Shown: one piece after another, positions 14,141 through 27,400 of the stretch
How the letters are laid out: every line of letters starts with the position of its first letter
Position numbering within the stretch: the stretch's first letter is position 1
Assembly (NCBI RefSeq): GCF_000002985.6
Contig: NC_003279.8
Coordinates: 6,324,001-6,388,000 of the forward strand
Source: Caenorhabditis elegans
Lineage: Eukaryota > Nematoda > Chromadorea > Rhabditida > Rhabditidae
DNA: 64,000 nucleotides
Reading direction: 5' to 3'
Made by a program: the position numbers and the translations under genes
The notes under the pieces: generated by a model
Database searches by the model: none
Told to the model about the DNA's origin: nothing
Seen by the model: the letters and a program-made list of their open reading frames with translations, nothing else

Positions 14141-14171
14141 TATGGATATACACTTATGGTGTATATCCATA
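14141..14171. repeat. Perfect 13-bp stem hairpin
   Basis: TATGGATATACAC at 14141-14153 is followed by a five-base loop and then its exact complement GTGTATATCCATA at 14159-14171. It is short and AT-rich, in otherwise featureless sequence. It may be a transposon-end remnant. No function is assigned. Confidence 0.7.
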
Positions 14172-15708
14172 CACTCATAATAAAAACTCTAGTCGGCATT
14201 TTTGAAAATTAGAGAAACTTTTGCATGTTTGAATTTGAACCCCAATACTTTCGAATAAAGCATTTATAACAAAATTAAGATCCATATTTACTCCCCATTT
14301 TTAGACTTCAAATTTGAAAAATTGGCACACTGGCGCTACTCCACATTTCATTTGTATATTTAAAGTAAGCCTCATGTATACCATATGACTGCCTACCACG
14401 TGTCAACTGGCAATTACTGTCATAGTGAGAAATGCGTTAACACAGTTCACCTCATCAAAATTCAGAAGGCATACGGTAGGCATGCACATAGGTAGGTAGA
14501 AGGCAAATACTTTTCTAGTGATAAGATATTCATGCTGTATGCTTTTATATTTCGCAACATTTTCTTAATTCTCGCAGTGACTATCCTTTTATCGTCTTTT
14601 CTCGGTTCGGTTCCTTTTTCTTTTCTTTTTTTTTCATCCTTCATCCCATTCAATCTTCTCCATTTTCGATTTGAATCTAACAGGTTCTTTGCATCTTTTT
14701 CATCTCTCACTGCTTCTTCTTTTTTCTCTTTCTGATTCAAAACTGTTACTGTCACTCAGTTCCTATCCCTCCTCACAGTAACATTTGTTGTGTGTGTGTT
14801 TTGTTGGCTTTACAGCCAAATCGAGGAATTGTACGAGAGATGATAAGGAATTGAGAGGGATTAGAGAAAATGAGAAGCGTATGCATGTATGTGTCATATT
14901 CACTGCATATTTTATCACTTTTCTCTTCTTTTCTCCACTTTTTTCTGATATACACAGCTGATTTCTGTAGATTTGAAGCAATTACGATAAGAGAGCACAA
15001 TGAAGTGCTCTTGAGATTTCATTAGCTCTTCCAATTTGTCTGAGAAATCCAAATTTCACGGTCATCTATGGCGTCACATGTGTGCTACATAATGTTTCTT
15101 TCCAGGTTATTTCGGCCCTAAATTTTAGATTATCTGCACTTTTCCGATTTTGATCTACAGAAAATGTGCCAGACTTCCAAGTGTGAATTCCATGTGAAGT
15201 CGCACTATGGAGGACTCAATTTTCGACTGCGTATACTAGCCGCAATTTCTGGAAATCATACTTAGATTACTTAACTTCAAAAACAACTTTTCAACCTAAA
15301 CTTTATTCTTCCATTATGATGTCACCAGGTACTTTCCCAAATAACCAATCATCAAAATCCAATTGACTTTGTTCAAAAAGTCAAAATCATAACCTGTATT
15401 AATAATTATTTATTAATAAATCTTGAGATATAAATCTCAAAAATTCCTTCTTTCCCCCTAATCAATTGTGAATCTTTAATGATAGTCGTCTAGTTTGATT
15501 AATGTGATCTGTGTATAACTGGTGGCCAATATCAGTTTCTGGTGATCAATGTTTTGTTAACTTTTTCTAGTTTAGATCGAGCTCGAACTAGGTAACGTGA
15601 TGAAAATTGTGTCGAATGCTTTCTGCCAAAATGGGAAAACCTATATAAAATGTGTTAATAAACTGGTGTTTTTTATTTCTATGCTAAGCTTCCTCGAAAT
15701 AGATAAAC

Positions 15709-15800
15709 ATCGGGCAAGGATTTTTGTTGGGTTTTTAATGATTTCATAACGGGAAAACGTTATGAAATCATTAGAAACCCAACAAAAATCCTTACCCGAT
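15709..15800. repeat. 92-nt near-perfect hairpin, 43-bp stem
   Basis: The left arm 15709-15751 begins ATCGGGCAAGG and the right arm 15758-15800 ends CCTTACCCGAT. They pair over 43 positions with two differences: one C/A mismatch and one T/G that would be a wobble pair in RNA. The loop is the six bases GGAAAA. The lack of decay suggests a recent palindrome or one kept by selection. It could be a miniature transposable element or an RNA hairpin. The stem is longer and more perfect than a usual worm microRNA precursor. Confidence 0.85.
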
Positions 15801-16606
15801 CCTATAAGTCCATCGAGCCAATTTTCGAAAAAATAACGGTGTTTGTACTTGTCACGGCCACGTAGTAAGCATCGAGAGTTGTATTATAATGTTGTTAAAA
15901 TTTTAAAATTTTTAGTGTTGTACTTTTGTTTTCAGGCGCGAACCTTTTTTGGCGAGATAGATCGACAAAAAACCAAAATCCAATTCCAATCTTTTTTTTC
16001 TCGCCAACCCAAACATCCCCCATTTTTTGACAAAAACATAACCGGTTTTTTTATTTAATCTATTAAAAATTCAGCGAGCGAGGTAAAGATTAGTCATGGT
16101 ATTTCCCCCATTTAAATCTCGACGCAATCTGTTTCTTTCTCTTTACTCTTACCTTTTCTTTTTTTCAATTTTCTCATCTCGCGTCCGCCCAACAGAAACC
16201 ATGATGATCAAGTTGACCTCGAACTGTGTACCGTTCTTCTATTGAATAAGAGAGATCTCCGTCTACTCACTACTCTCACAAGAGTATTTCTGTTCACTAT
16301 TCTTTTTTTCTCTGAACTTCTGTGACTGAATGCACTCTCGGCACCAAATGAGAGAGATGCCTTACGAGGGCGCGTACTTCCTTTTACCTACATGTATGTC
16401 TACCGAAACAAACAATATGAGGCAAATTTTCATGGCTTTTGCTAATTTCACTTTCATAGTCCCTGTTACAAGCATATTATTTAGGTCAGGTGCTTGAAGT
16501 TTCAATTGATAATTTTGAGAATTTGTAAACTCGTCTAGTAATTTAAAACTCATTCAGATTCTGTATAATGTAACACAAAATCGAAATTCAGGTAAAGCTC
16601 GATTAT

Positions 16607-16899
16607 CCGGTCCCGACAAGACAAATTTGTGTTAAATGCAAAAGAGTATGCGTCTTCAAAGAGTACTGTAGTTTCTACCTCTGCCGTTTTGATTGAGTTT
16701 CAATAGTTTTTCTCCCGATTCCTAAAAATTGCATGTGTTTATTTTAGTTTTTCAGTAGAGATTAAATTCGTTTTCCATCGAAAACTCCGTATCAAAGATC
16801 AATGAAGTTTCCGCAGCTACGAGGAGTTCGAGGTTACAGTACTCTTTAAAGGCGCACACCCATTCACATTTAACAGAACATTTTCGTTTCGAGACCGGC
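16607..16899. repeat. Palindromic interspersed repeat (GAGTACTGTA / TACAGTACTC family)
   Basis: The left end carries CCGGTCCCGACAAG and GAGTACTGTAGTTTC. The right end carries the complementary GTTACAGTACTCTTTAAAGG and TCGAGACCGG. The core is AT-rich. Related copies occur at 21.0-21.3, 30.2, 31.3-31.6 and 25.3 kb in this window. This marks a dispersed, non-autonomous palindromic family, common in this genome as I recall. Named family not assigned. Confidence 0.75.
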
Positions 16900-18229
16900 T
16901 ACCGTATATATGGGGCAAAATGTTGCATTTTAACGCTCCTCATCGTCAATTTTCCCTGTCTAATTTATTTAGAGTGCTTTTAAAGTTAACTTTGAAAATA
17001 TTATTAGAGAGTGACTGTGATGGGCAAACAGTCTAACGGAACAATCTTTCATTCCTCGACAATTGCTGAGTCTCGCCACGAACAAGTCAGAAGACATAGC
17101 ATATTCTTGAGAAAAGCCTTCAGTCCGATTTCACTTTCCATTGTTCCTTCCTCTCACACGCCTTCAGCATCTTCTTCTTCTCGCCACAAGCTTCTCACTT
17201 TCCAATCGAATAAATAAATCGTGTTTGACCCATAGCGTGAAAATCCCATGAAATAACCTTTCGTTTTCTAACTTTTTTATTTGAACTTTGTTTTAATTGT
17301 TCCTAGTTTCTACATATTGTATTTCTCGAGAAATTTCTCTCATCTTGCCAGTAAAAAAGTGTGAGTAGAATTTTTTTGAACTTCTGAACGCAGCGCATTG
17401 GCTATATTTTAGTTTTGTGAGTAAAACTCTTGACCTCCAATTCGTCGAAAAACGGTTGTAAATTTTAGTACTATTACATCGGGCTCATGATATCTCAGGA
17501 TAGAGTCTACCTGACAAAACAGAGGAAATCGGTATCGAATTGCAACAACAAAAAGTGCCAATCAAAATCTCCAATTTCTTTCAATTTTCTCAGACAGACT
17601 AGGCTAATTTTTATATTTTCTTACACTTGTCCTTTATGTCTTGAAATTTCTCGGTTTTTTTTCGATTTCGGTAGAAATATTACACTTTTAACCGGTTTGG
17701 AGATTAATTTTCAGCACAGCACAAGGCTGAACAAGTAAAACCGAGGTCAACGATAGATTGTGTTTCTTAATTTATTTTCAAATTATGACTTCTTTTTAAG
17801 ATTTTGTGAAAAGTCAATTCTTGTGCGGAAATAAAAATTATTTTTTGGTCGTATCGTTTTTATCGATAGAGCGTATTTTCATGTGAAACACCACGGTGCG
17901 CAAATTGTATTTTATTCCGTAGAAACTCTTTTGTCGAGTTCAAACTCTGAAAACTTCTTATTTTTCCATTTTCTCGGCGTTAAAATTGCATATTTAATTT
18001 TTAAAACTTTTTTCTTTTTGTAGTATTCAGTTTTTATAATCGATCTCTCTAAATGCATCTAATTGCTTATTCCCCGAATGAGACTTTCCCAGTTTAGTAG
18101 TGCCTCCGATAGCCAATTTTAAACAAATATTCTGAAATTTTAATTTTTCTTGTTTTTCGCGAAAAAACTGTCATTTTCTTTATTATTCTCTTTTTTAACC
18201 GCTTTCCAAATTAATTCGGCTATTTTTCA

Positions 18230-18436
18230 GACGTTCGCTTCGGGTCGATGTCAGAATAAACGAAAAAGAATAACCCGTTGCACCCAGCGAATCGTCGAAC
18301 ATTTTCAATACTCACCCATATCAGTCACCCAAAACGGATTTATTATTATTATTAGAGCATGTGAGTTCGTTGAATTTGTGAATTTATTCTATAAATCTAC
18401 AATTTCAGATCATCCACATTTATTCTCAAACGCGTG
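18230..18436 (+). promoter_or_regulatory. bli-4 5' leader with 48-bp intron and splice-acceptor sites
   Basis: A CTATTTTTCAG acceptor ends just before 18230. A donor GTGAGTTC sits at 18361 and an acceptor ACAATTTCAG ends at 18408, leaving a 48-bp intron typical of worms. The next 28 bases lead to the ATG at 18437. Either acceptor could instead receive a spliced leader. The leader is inferred from signals only. Confidence 0.5.
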
Positions 18437-21400
18437 ATGCGTATATCGATAGGCCGGATAGCATGGCAAATTCTGGCAGTTTTAATCGCAGTTGCATTCA
18501 CTATTGAACATGATTCCGTAAGTTATTCAATCAACTCTAAAATACTTATTATACTTTTCAGATTTGCGATGAAAGTATAGGTGCCTGTGGGGAACCAATA
18601 CATACCGTAATACGTTTAGCAAAAAGAGATGATGAGCTTGCACGGCGAATAGCTGCTGATCATGACATGCATGTAAAAGGTGATCCGTTTTTGGATACTC
18701 ACTACTTCCTTTATCACTCGGAAACAACAAGGACACGGCGACATAAAAGAGCGATTGTTGAACGATTGGATTCACATCCAGCCGTCGAATGGGTTGAAGA
18801 ACAGCGACCGAAGAAGAGAGTCAAAAGAGATTATATTCTCCTGGATAATGTTAGTTTTTTAGAAATATTCAACCTACATGATATTTATCCAGAATCATTA
18901 CCGTTTTTCTTTTTATCTTAGCTTTAGAGTTTTTTCTGACAATTAATATTTTTCAGGATGTTCATCATTCTAACCCCTTCCGCCGTTCGGTTTTGAACCG
19001 TGATGGTACTCGTAGAGCTCAACGACAGCAGCCACAGTCTCCACGAGAAATTCCATCACTTCCATTTCCTGATCCACTTTATAAAGACCAGTGGTATTTG
19101 GTGAGTTTCAAATTCAAATTTTCTTTAAAGAGAAAAAAAAACCAACTGATACATTTACAGCATGGTGGAGCAGTTGGTGGATATGATATGAATGTTCGTC
19201 AAGCGTGGCTTCAAGGATATGCAGGCAGAAATGTTTCAGTTTCGATTCTTGACGATGGAATTCAAAGAGATCATCCTGATTTGGCAGCGAACTACGATCC
19301 ACTCGCGTCAACAGATATCAATGATCACGATGATGATCCAACACCACAAAACAATGGAGATAACAAGTAAGAATTTTTAAACACATGTTCTTCAGAAATT
19401 TATGACATTTAATTGTTTTAGACATGGTACAAGATGTGCTGGAGAAGTAGCTGCACTCGCCGGAAACAATCAATGTGGTGTCGGTGTTGCCTTCAAAGCA
19501 AAAATAGGAGGAGTTCGTATGCTTGATGGAGCTGTTTCGGATTCTGTCGAAGCTGCGTCATTGTCTTTGAATCAAGATCATATTGATATATACTCAGCAT
19601 CATGGGGACCTGAAGACGACGGAAAGACTTTTGATGGTCCAGGTCCACTTGCCCGAGAAGCTTTTTATCGTGGAATCAAGAATGGCAGAGGTGGAAAAGG
19701 AAACATTTTTGTATGGGCCAGTGGAAACGGTGGATCAAGGTATTTTAGTTTTGAAAAGAGAATTTTGTGAACAAGAATGTTTAGGCAAGACTCATGTTCA
19801 GCTGATGGTTACACAACTTCAGTCTACACGCTTTCCATATCTTCGGCTACTTATGATAATCACAGGTATGATTTTATATTACTATAAACCCTTAATTTGT
19901 CTGAATGAAAATTGATATTCTGAAGATAAAAAATGGATTTTCTACTATCAAATTCTTATTCTACTTGTCTACAGACCATGGTATTTGGAAGAATGCCCAT
20001 CATCAATTGCAACAACATACAGTTCTGCGGATTTCCGTCAACCAGCAATTGTGACCGTTGATGTTCCTGGAGGATGTACTGATAAGCATACAGGAACTTC
20101 TGCGTCTGCTCCATTGGCAGCTGGAATTATTGCTCTTGCTTTAGAGGCTAAGTTAGTTTATTAATTCCAGAAAACTTGCTCACTGTTTTTTTTTAATTTC
20201 AGTCCTGAATTAACATGGCGTGATATGCAACATCTTGTTCTTCGAACCGCCAACTGGAAACCACTTGAGAATAATCCTGGATGGTCAAGAAATGGTGTTG
20301 GACGTATGGTTAGCAATAAATTCGGTTATGGTCTAATCGATGGTGGTGCACTTGTCAATATGGCAAAAACATGGAAGACAGTCCCAGAGCAGCACATTTG
20401 CACATATGAATACAGACTTGCTAATCCAAAGTAGGTTCAATCATAGATTTCTCTGGAAAAAATACGATCATTACAGTCCTCGGCCAATTGTGGGTCGTTT
20501 CCAACTTAATTTCACTTTAGATGTGAATGGATGCGAGTCAGGAACCCCTGTTTTATATTTGGAACACGTTCAAGTGCATGCTACTGGTCAGTTTTCAATT
20601 GATACTGTTCTCTACAAATCTTATCAAATTGAATTCAGTTCGATATCTGAAACGTGGCGATCTGAAGCTTACGCTCTTCTCACCATCCGGCACCCGATCG
20701 GTTCTTCTTCCACCACGACCACAAGATTTCAATGCTAACGGATTCCACAAGTGGCCTTTCCTTTCAGTCCAACAATGGGGAGAAGATCCACGTGGAACAT
20801 GGCTTCTCATGGTGGAATCAGTCACCACTAATCCAGCTGCTACTGGTGAGAATTTATTTAAATGTATACACACACACACACACACACATCGAGAATACGC
20901 TAAGAAATGCATTATTTCTATCAGGACTGTTGCAAAAAAAATGTTCGACCAAAAAGTTTTTTATTTGAAATTTGGACCAAAAAACACGAATATATGAAAA
21001 AACCAACAAAAAAATCGATTTTCGATTTTAAACCGGACACAACGGAAATTTTTCATAAAACATTAAAATTTGAACGAACGGAAGGATTTTCGTTTTTCTT
21101 TTTTTTTTTAATGAAAAATCCATTTTTCCCAAAAAAACGACAGCTCTGATTTCTATTTAAAAAATATGTTCGCCTTTGAAGAGTACTGTAAGTTCAAACT
21201 TTTGTTGCTGCTGAATTTTGGTTGATTTTTTCATAGTTTTTCAATAAGACCATATTTATTTATTTAAAAAAAACGCAAATTTTTAGCGGTTAACAAAAAT
21301 TTGTCGTGCTGAGACCGGTTTCGATACTTCTGGCGTAAAATTTCGTGACTAGGTAATAGTAAAAAATTCAAAATTGAAGCGAAAAATTTCCCTATAAATA

Positions 21401-24400
21401 TTTGAACCATATATGGTGATTTCAGGTACGTTCCACGATTGGACTCTTCTTCTTTATGGAACTGCTGATCCAGCTCAATCAGGTGATCCTGTCTACTCGG
21501 CTACTCCTGCAACATCCCAAGGAGTTCTCTCACGCGTTCATCAACTCACTTCTCAGGTACGCACATTTTTCGGAGGATTCGGATAGAATCATATTGTTCT
21601 TTGTGTGTGTGTTGTGTTGTCTCCTTTGTTTTTATTTTCATATTTAGGGGCCCTTGAATTCAAACTGATTTACCCTTCCCCTCTTCTCACTTTCTATCTA
21701 ATTTGGTTTCGGTGATAGTTGTGTTTTAATTTTGAAAATTCCCAACCCACAGAGTGTGTGTGCTTGCGAGTGTGTGAGCCTGGTGTGATAATCAATTTTC
21801 AAATTGAAAAATTGAAAAAATCAACAAAATGCCTAATTTTCTCATAATTATTCATCGTCCTTACCTCTGCCACAATTTTCAGTTTATTCATGTTTCTATT
21901 CATAATTTCCTTGTGTATGTATCTGTATGTCTCTATGTAAATGTGTCGCTGACTTTTTAATGTTTCTTGTGAACTCGTCTTCGTCTATGTTCTTGTTGTT
22001 ATTGTGATGTGAATCAACTTTTTAATTAAAAAGAGAATTGATTAACAGTTATATTTATTTCTTTATTTCTTTAATTTCTTTGTTCAACTAGACGTCCACA
22101 TTGTTTTCTGCAGTGAAGCGACAACTACTCCCACATAGTTTTTTTAAATCTAATAAAATTTCCATTTTTTCAAAATTCTTTTTCAACAAATTTTTTGTTT
22201 CCCAATTTATTTCCCTTTGCACCTCTCTTACCCTGATTGGTTAAGTTCTACGTGTTGATTTGGAACAAGTTTGAATATTGTTCAATCCATGCATTTTGTC
22301 AAAGAATTTGCATAATTCGAACACTATATTCAGTTTGTCTCAGATCTTTTTCATAAAACACATCTCTAACTTCACTCCCTCTGTTTTCACACCGATCTAA
22401 TCAGATTTTTGTTGATAGAATTTAGAATACGGTAGAGTTGCGCAATTCAATTTATTGTTTGCTATTAGATTCAATTATTTAGAGTTTCTAAATTTTCCAT
22501 TTGATTTTTGAAATTTCATTCAGAATGAACCATTGCTGAGAATTGCCAGTTCGCAACACTACCGTCTTTCTCCTTCTTCTATCCACCAATCGTTACTTCC
22601 CTTTGCTCAGTTTTCTAACTCTTACCCTACTCCTCCACCATTTTATCAATCCACTAGTAACCATCGTCCAACTTACATTTATCTCCCACGACCACGTAGA
22701 TTTCTTTTGACTAATCAATTAATTTAGTATTTGTCTAGGCAGCGAGTAAACTATTTGATGTGCTAACAAATAAATGTTAGTTAGTTTTCCTCATACCATT
22801 TCGATAAATTCAAATAAAAGTAGGATATCAAATTTTGCATTAACTTAACTTTCAATACAATTTTAAGGCATAGCTTATTAAGAATATAATTGAAAAAATT
22901 TCCCTAATTGTCCCCCGAATGCTCTCAGTTATTATTTTCTTGTCCCACATGCTCGTTGTGTTGTGATTACAGAAGCGAACGTTCTCAAAACGTCCACAAG
23001 CCTTCTCGCGTGTTCGCCAAATGCCAATTCCATCCGGTGTGACACAGCAGCGTCAATGGGTCCCACAGCGACCGCAGCCGCAGTCGGTGTTTCAACAAGC
23101 GACGTTTGGTCAATGGGTTTGGGATCCTGTGTCACAGCGATGGGTCTGGTCACGAAGGATCAGGAAACATCAGCCAGAACCGGTGCATCGACGACGATAC
23201 AAGCATTAGATGTTCGGGGTTTTTTATGTTTGTGTTGGATGATCCATCAATCCTCTTCTACATTTCTTTCTCTATATGTACTTTTCTCGTAATGGGAAAC
23301 TGATAATTGTGTATGGGAATGTCTGGATAGAGGTTTTTATGTTGTCCTATATGGGTTTTTTGTAATGTGAAATTGAGCATTCAACACATTGTTGCACGTT
23401 TTTTTTTGGTATTTTCACGAACTTCTACTTTTAAAAATCACTATTCTAAAGACTAATTACTAGGTTTTAAAAGTTTTTGGAATGAACAAGTTGAATCTTG
23501 GTATAATTAGCACTATAGGAAAAACCACTAGCCAGACATTTCTTGTAAATATTCGTAATTAGTCCATTGTGTTCTCTCGGTTTTCCCCGTTTCAAAATCT
23601 CTGGTGCTCACTTTCTCATCTCCCGATAATGTTTTCTTTTTGTTTGAATCATCCCTCCCGGTGCCTTCTTTTTCACAATGTCTGTATCAAATTGAACTCG
23701 ATATTATTTAATTTACCACCATCTCCTCACGGTCATCTTTGTTTCAGGTGTTGGGTCTTTTTTTCTGCATTTTTCCTTGTGAATTTCAGTCTTTCCATGT
23801 TTATATTCCATTCCTTATACTCTTCATTCTCATTCTGTTGCCTCCTTTTCCCGGTCAATCATTCATGCATTCATCACAAACCTTCAAAAGTGCGGGATTT
23901 CCTTTTGTTTTTATTTTATGTTTTAAACTGGAAAATTGCATAATTTTCTCATTGAAATAAGAAGAATTCGAAAAGAAAAATGTAAATATAACTGTAAATT
24001 GATTCTCTGAGTGTCACGTCGTCGTCTTTTTAAATTGGTTCTACGGTGTTTTTAATTGTTATTTCACTTGCATGTCGTTGGGTGGCACAAAATATTAAGT
24101 GAAAAGTAAGATTTTCAGAGAAGTAAAAAATAAGTGTATAAGCAGAATAAAAATATGATGAGCGACCTCGTAGTGAGAATAAACTTCTACGGTAAAAATA
24201 AAATAAAAAAAAGAAAAATACTTGCAGTTCGTATGTGTTAATTATAAATTGAAAACATTTCTTTTTGTTTAAATTTTGTTTCCTTTTTTAGATACTAATC
24301 ACCATCGCTATCCACCTCGTCGTCAACGCATGAATTATTTTCTGTTTCACTGCTCACAGCTTCATAGAGCTTAAAATTAGATTTATTGTCCCTTTATCCT

Positions 24401-27400
24401 TGGTTACGATGTGTTCTGAAACTTGTCTCCCCATTTTCTGTGTCATTTTCCCTTTTGACCTCACTATGATGAATACTTTTTACGAGAACATTTTGTTGGT
24501 TGTCCAAAAATTAAACAAAAAAAACAAATCTGCATGCTCCCAGCGTTTCATCTATTTTCCTATTCCCCCACTACAGATTGGAATGCCGAGTGTTCTCGTT
24601 GTCATTCAAATCATCGTCATATGTCTCGTACTTGGCGTTGGCCTTTATGCATGTCGACGACAACAAGTTCAAGATTCTACAGTTGGAGCTCCGACTCCTT
24701 CAGCTCCAGAAGACGTTGCAATGACTTCACTATCACCTAGGGAATCTGAAGATGAGCAGCTTCGGAAGGCAATTGCAGCGTCAATTGAGGAAGAAGCTGA
24801 ACGAAAAATGATTGAAAGAGCATTGTCAGACGCTGAAAAGCTCTAGTTTTTTTTTCTTCTCACAGTTATATTTTAGTTTATTTCTAGCCGTTTCTCATTT
24901 CCAGTTTGAGGTCATTCATTTACACGGTTTTCTCTTGTTTCGGGATTCAATCCGTTTCTTGCTCAAATTTGATGTTTTATAATGTTTAACTTCATATATT
25001 ATATTCTCCTTGTCACGGGTATTTTTATCTGTGCTAAGAATGTTTCTTCATCCTCCGAGTATGTAATTTCAATTGTTGATATTCCTAATTCCTGCATAAT
25101 CTGAATGAGTTTGAGCCTGGTTTTCAATTGATTAATTTAATTTTAATTGCATGATTTAATTTCCCTGAATGGAATTTCAACCAAATTTCAGTTTTACTTT
25201 CCCATCCACTTCTCCGCTCGATTAATAACTTGAATTAACTTGATTTTTCCCCTTTTCAATTTAAAAATGAGTTTTGACAATGGGAAAATGAAGTTGAGAT
25301 AATACATAGCCGTCTAAAAATGAGAACTTCCACCATATCTCACGCGCAGGGTCTCGCCACGCAGACTTCGAGTTACTGTAACTCATGTAAATTTATGGGT
25401 CTCTATTCTATTACCCGCGTGGCGACACCCATGCGCGTTAGATATGGTGAAAATTGTTTCATCGCAGTTACTTTTTACAAAAAATCCACCGTTTCACTTC
25501 AAATTTTCCATTGTCTTTACTCTTTTACTTTTCCTGCATTTTGCACGAAAATAGTTTTCAAAAAATCTAAATAGTTTCTTTTCATGTTTATAGTCGACAA
25601 AGAATGGCGGAAACGAAACGCTTTTGGTGGATTTCTCGAAGGGAGAAAAGTCTATATCGCCATGGACATTTTCATCGTATCAGACTGGCATAGCCAATTT
25701 GAAAAATTATTTTGATCAATTCTTCATGAAAATGTTTGGCGGAACGCCCGGTGTTAACAGGCCCTGGCGATAATTTTTGTTTTTTTTGCAGTTGGATAAT
25801 CTTGCCGTGATTTGTTTTCTTGTTTTACCGGGACTCTCGTTAATTAATTTTTTTTTCTTCCAATGGGACGTTCTCTTCAGATATTTTAAAACTCAATAGA
25901 ATTTCAGCAAGTACGCAAGTCATCTGCAAGATATATCCAACGAGCTTTTCCCTGAACACAATTTTTTTATTGAAACAAGATTATATATTGAAAACCATGC
26001 CACATACTCACAATTTGTTCTACAGGTTTAAATATTTTCTCTCGATGATTATCATGTTGTTTAAATTATTCATTTTATTTTTTCTAGGTCCCGATCCCTG
26101 ACAAATCCCCGTTTTCTAGTCCCACTTGCTCGTTTTGCTTGGATCCAGATACGCTACCAGTCGAAATATCATTTGTATTACGTAGACGTACTAAGCACAT
26201 GGGTCTCGCCACGTTGACAGCGGGTTACTGTAACGCAAATCAGTTTACTGGCCGCTAATGCATCATAATTTTGGAAAAAAAAATCTTTGGAGCAATGCTT
26301 AATTTAATTTGGAGACGGTGATGCATAATAAATCTTTGTTGTTGTTGTGCAACAGGCGGCGCAGCGCCGTTTTCAGACGCTCGTCGTTGCTCCTCCACCC
26401 GGGTCATATGGTTTGTAGGCCAGCCCGAGGGCTCGGGCGGCCTCCATTGGGGACGTCCATAGTTTTTCTTTCGATATGGGATGCGATCTTCCACAGGATA
26501 AGTAGTGATCGATCCCTCCCTCGTTGTCTCCACATCCGCATGTCCGATGGGGGTTCCTTCAATTCTCGCTTTGTACCTGGGGATCAGTAAGGAGTGTCCA
26601 CAGCGAAGTCGAGCCAGTTCCGTTCTGGTGGCTTTTGGGAGGCTAGATTCTTCAGAACTATTCAATGGTGGCGGCGTGGCTCCCAGGATCCTGTTGGGTG
26701 GGGCCGAGTTCAAGAATTCGCGAACGAATCTTGTGTGATTGGCCTTTTGCGCTTCTGCCTTCGTACCTTTGAGTCTGCTCAAGTGGGTTTTGGTCGCCTC
26801 CTGTAGATTTAGAGGTGGCTCCCTGGTCAAAGGCCGCGCGCCTTATCAAAGGCCGATCAAGACAGGTCATCACTGTGCGCTTTGCCGGCTGCTTCATGTT
26901 GAGTCCGCCGACGATGGAGTTGATGACCTCAGTGAGTGCAGTTGACGTCGAGTGCTCCGCTTTGAATCCATGTTGGTAGGCTGGTGAAGTAATCTGATCC
27001 GAGATACGTTTCAGGATGCACCTTTCCAGAAGTTTAGCAATTGGGGAGAGCAGAGATATCGGGCGGTATGAGCTTGCTTTGGAGGGGTCCTTCTTCGGCT
27101 TCGGGATGAAGATCACCACTGCTTTTTTCCAGTTTGCGGGAATCACATTCGTGTTCAAGGACTGATTGTACATCGCGGCCAGAAAGTGGAATGCACAGTT
27201 TGGCAGGTTCTTGATGTGGCATTGGGAGAATCCTTCTGGACCAAGGGCTTTCGAGTTTCTCATCTTACTTGATAGAAGAGCCAATTCTGCCGTCGTGATA
27301 TCTGCTGACCAACCACTTACTTTCGCTTCCATGTATTGGGTACGTTTCATTCGCCTCCACTCGTTTTCCTCAGATGTACTCATACTGCCTTTTCCGGCAT

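Larger units (their letters stand above)
6127..18229. other. 12-kb gene-poor interval upstream of bli-4
   Basis: I found no spliced gene model, tRNA or snRNA that I could support. Long frames here are AT-rich or pyrimidine-tract artefacts, for example 12.8-13.1 kb and 14.5-14.8 kb. Features are repeats: a 31-nt hairpin at 14141, a 92-nt hairpin at 15709, a palindromic element at 16607-16899 and scattered GCCTGCCTACC-type motifs (8.5, 9.3, 9.46, 14.4 kb). Given the distance, part of this interval probably holds the bli-4 promoter and enhancers, but no specific site can be named. Confidence 0.6.

Noticed and set aside
15709..15800. MicroRNA gene at the 92-nt hairpin
   Set aside because: The stem is too long and too perfect for a typical worm precursor, and I recognise no known mature sequence. 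Kept only as a hairpin repeat.
20869..20888. (AC)n tract in bli-4 intron 10
   Set aside because: An ordinary microsatellite of about ten repeats. Nothing links it to function.
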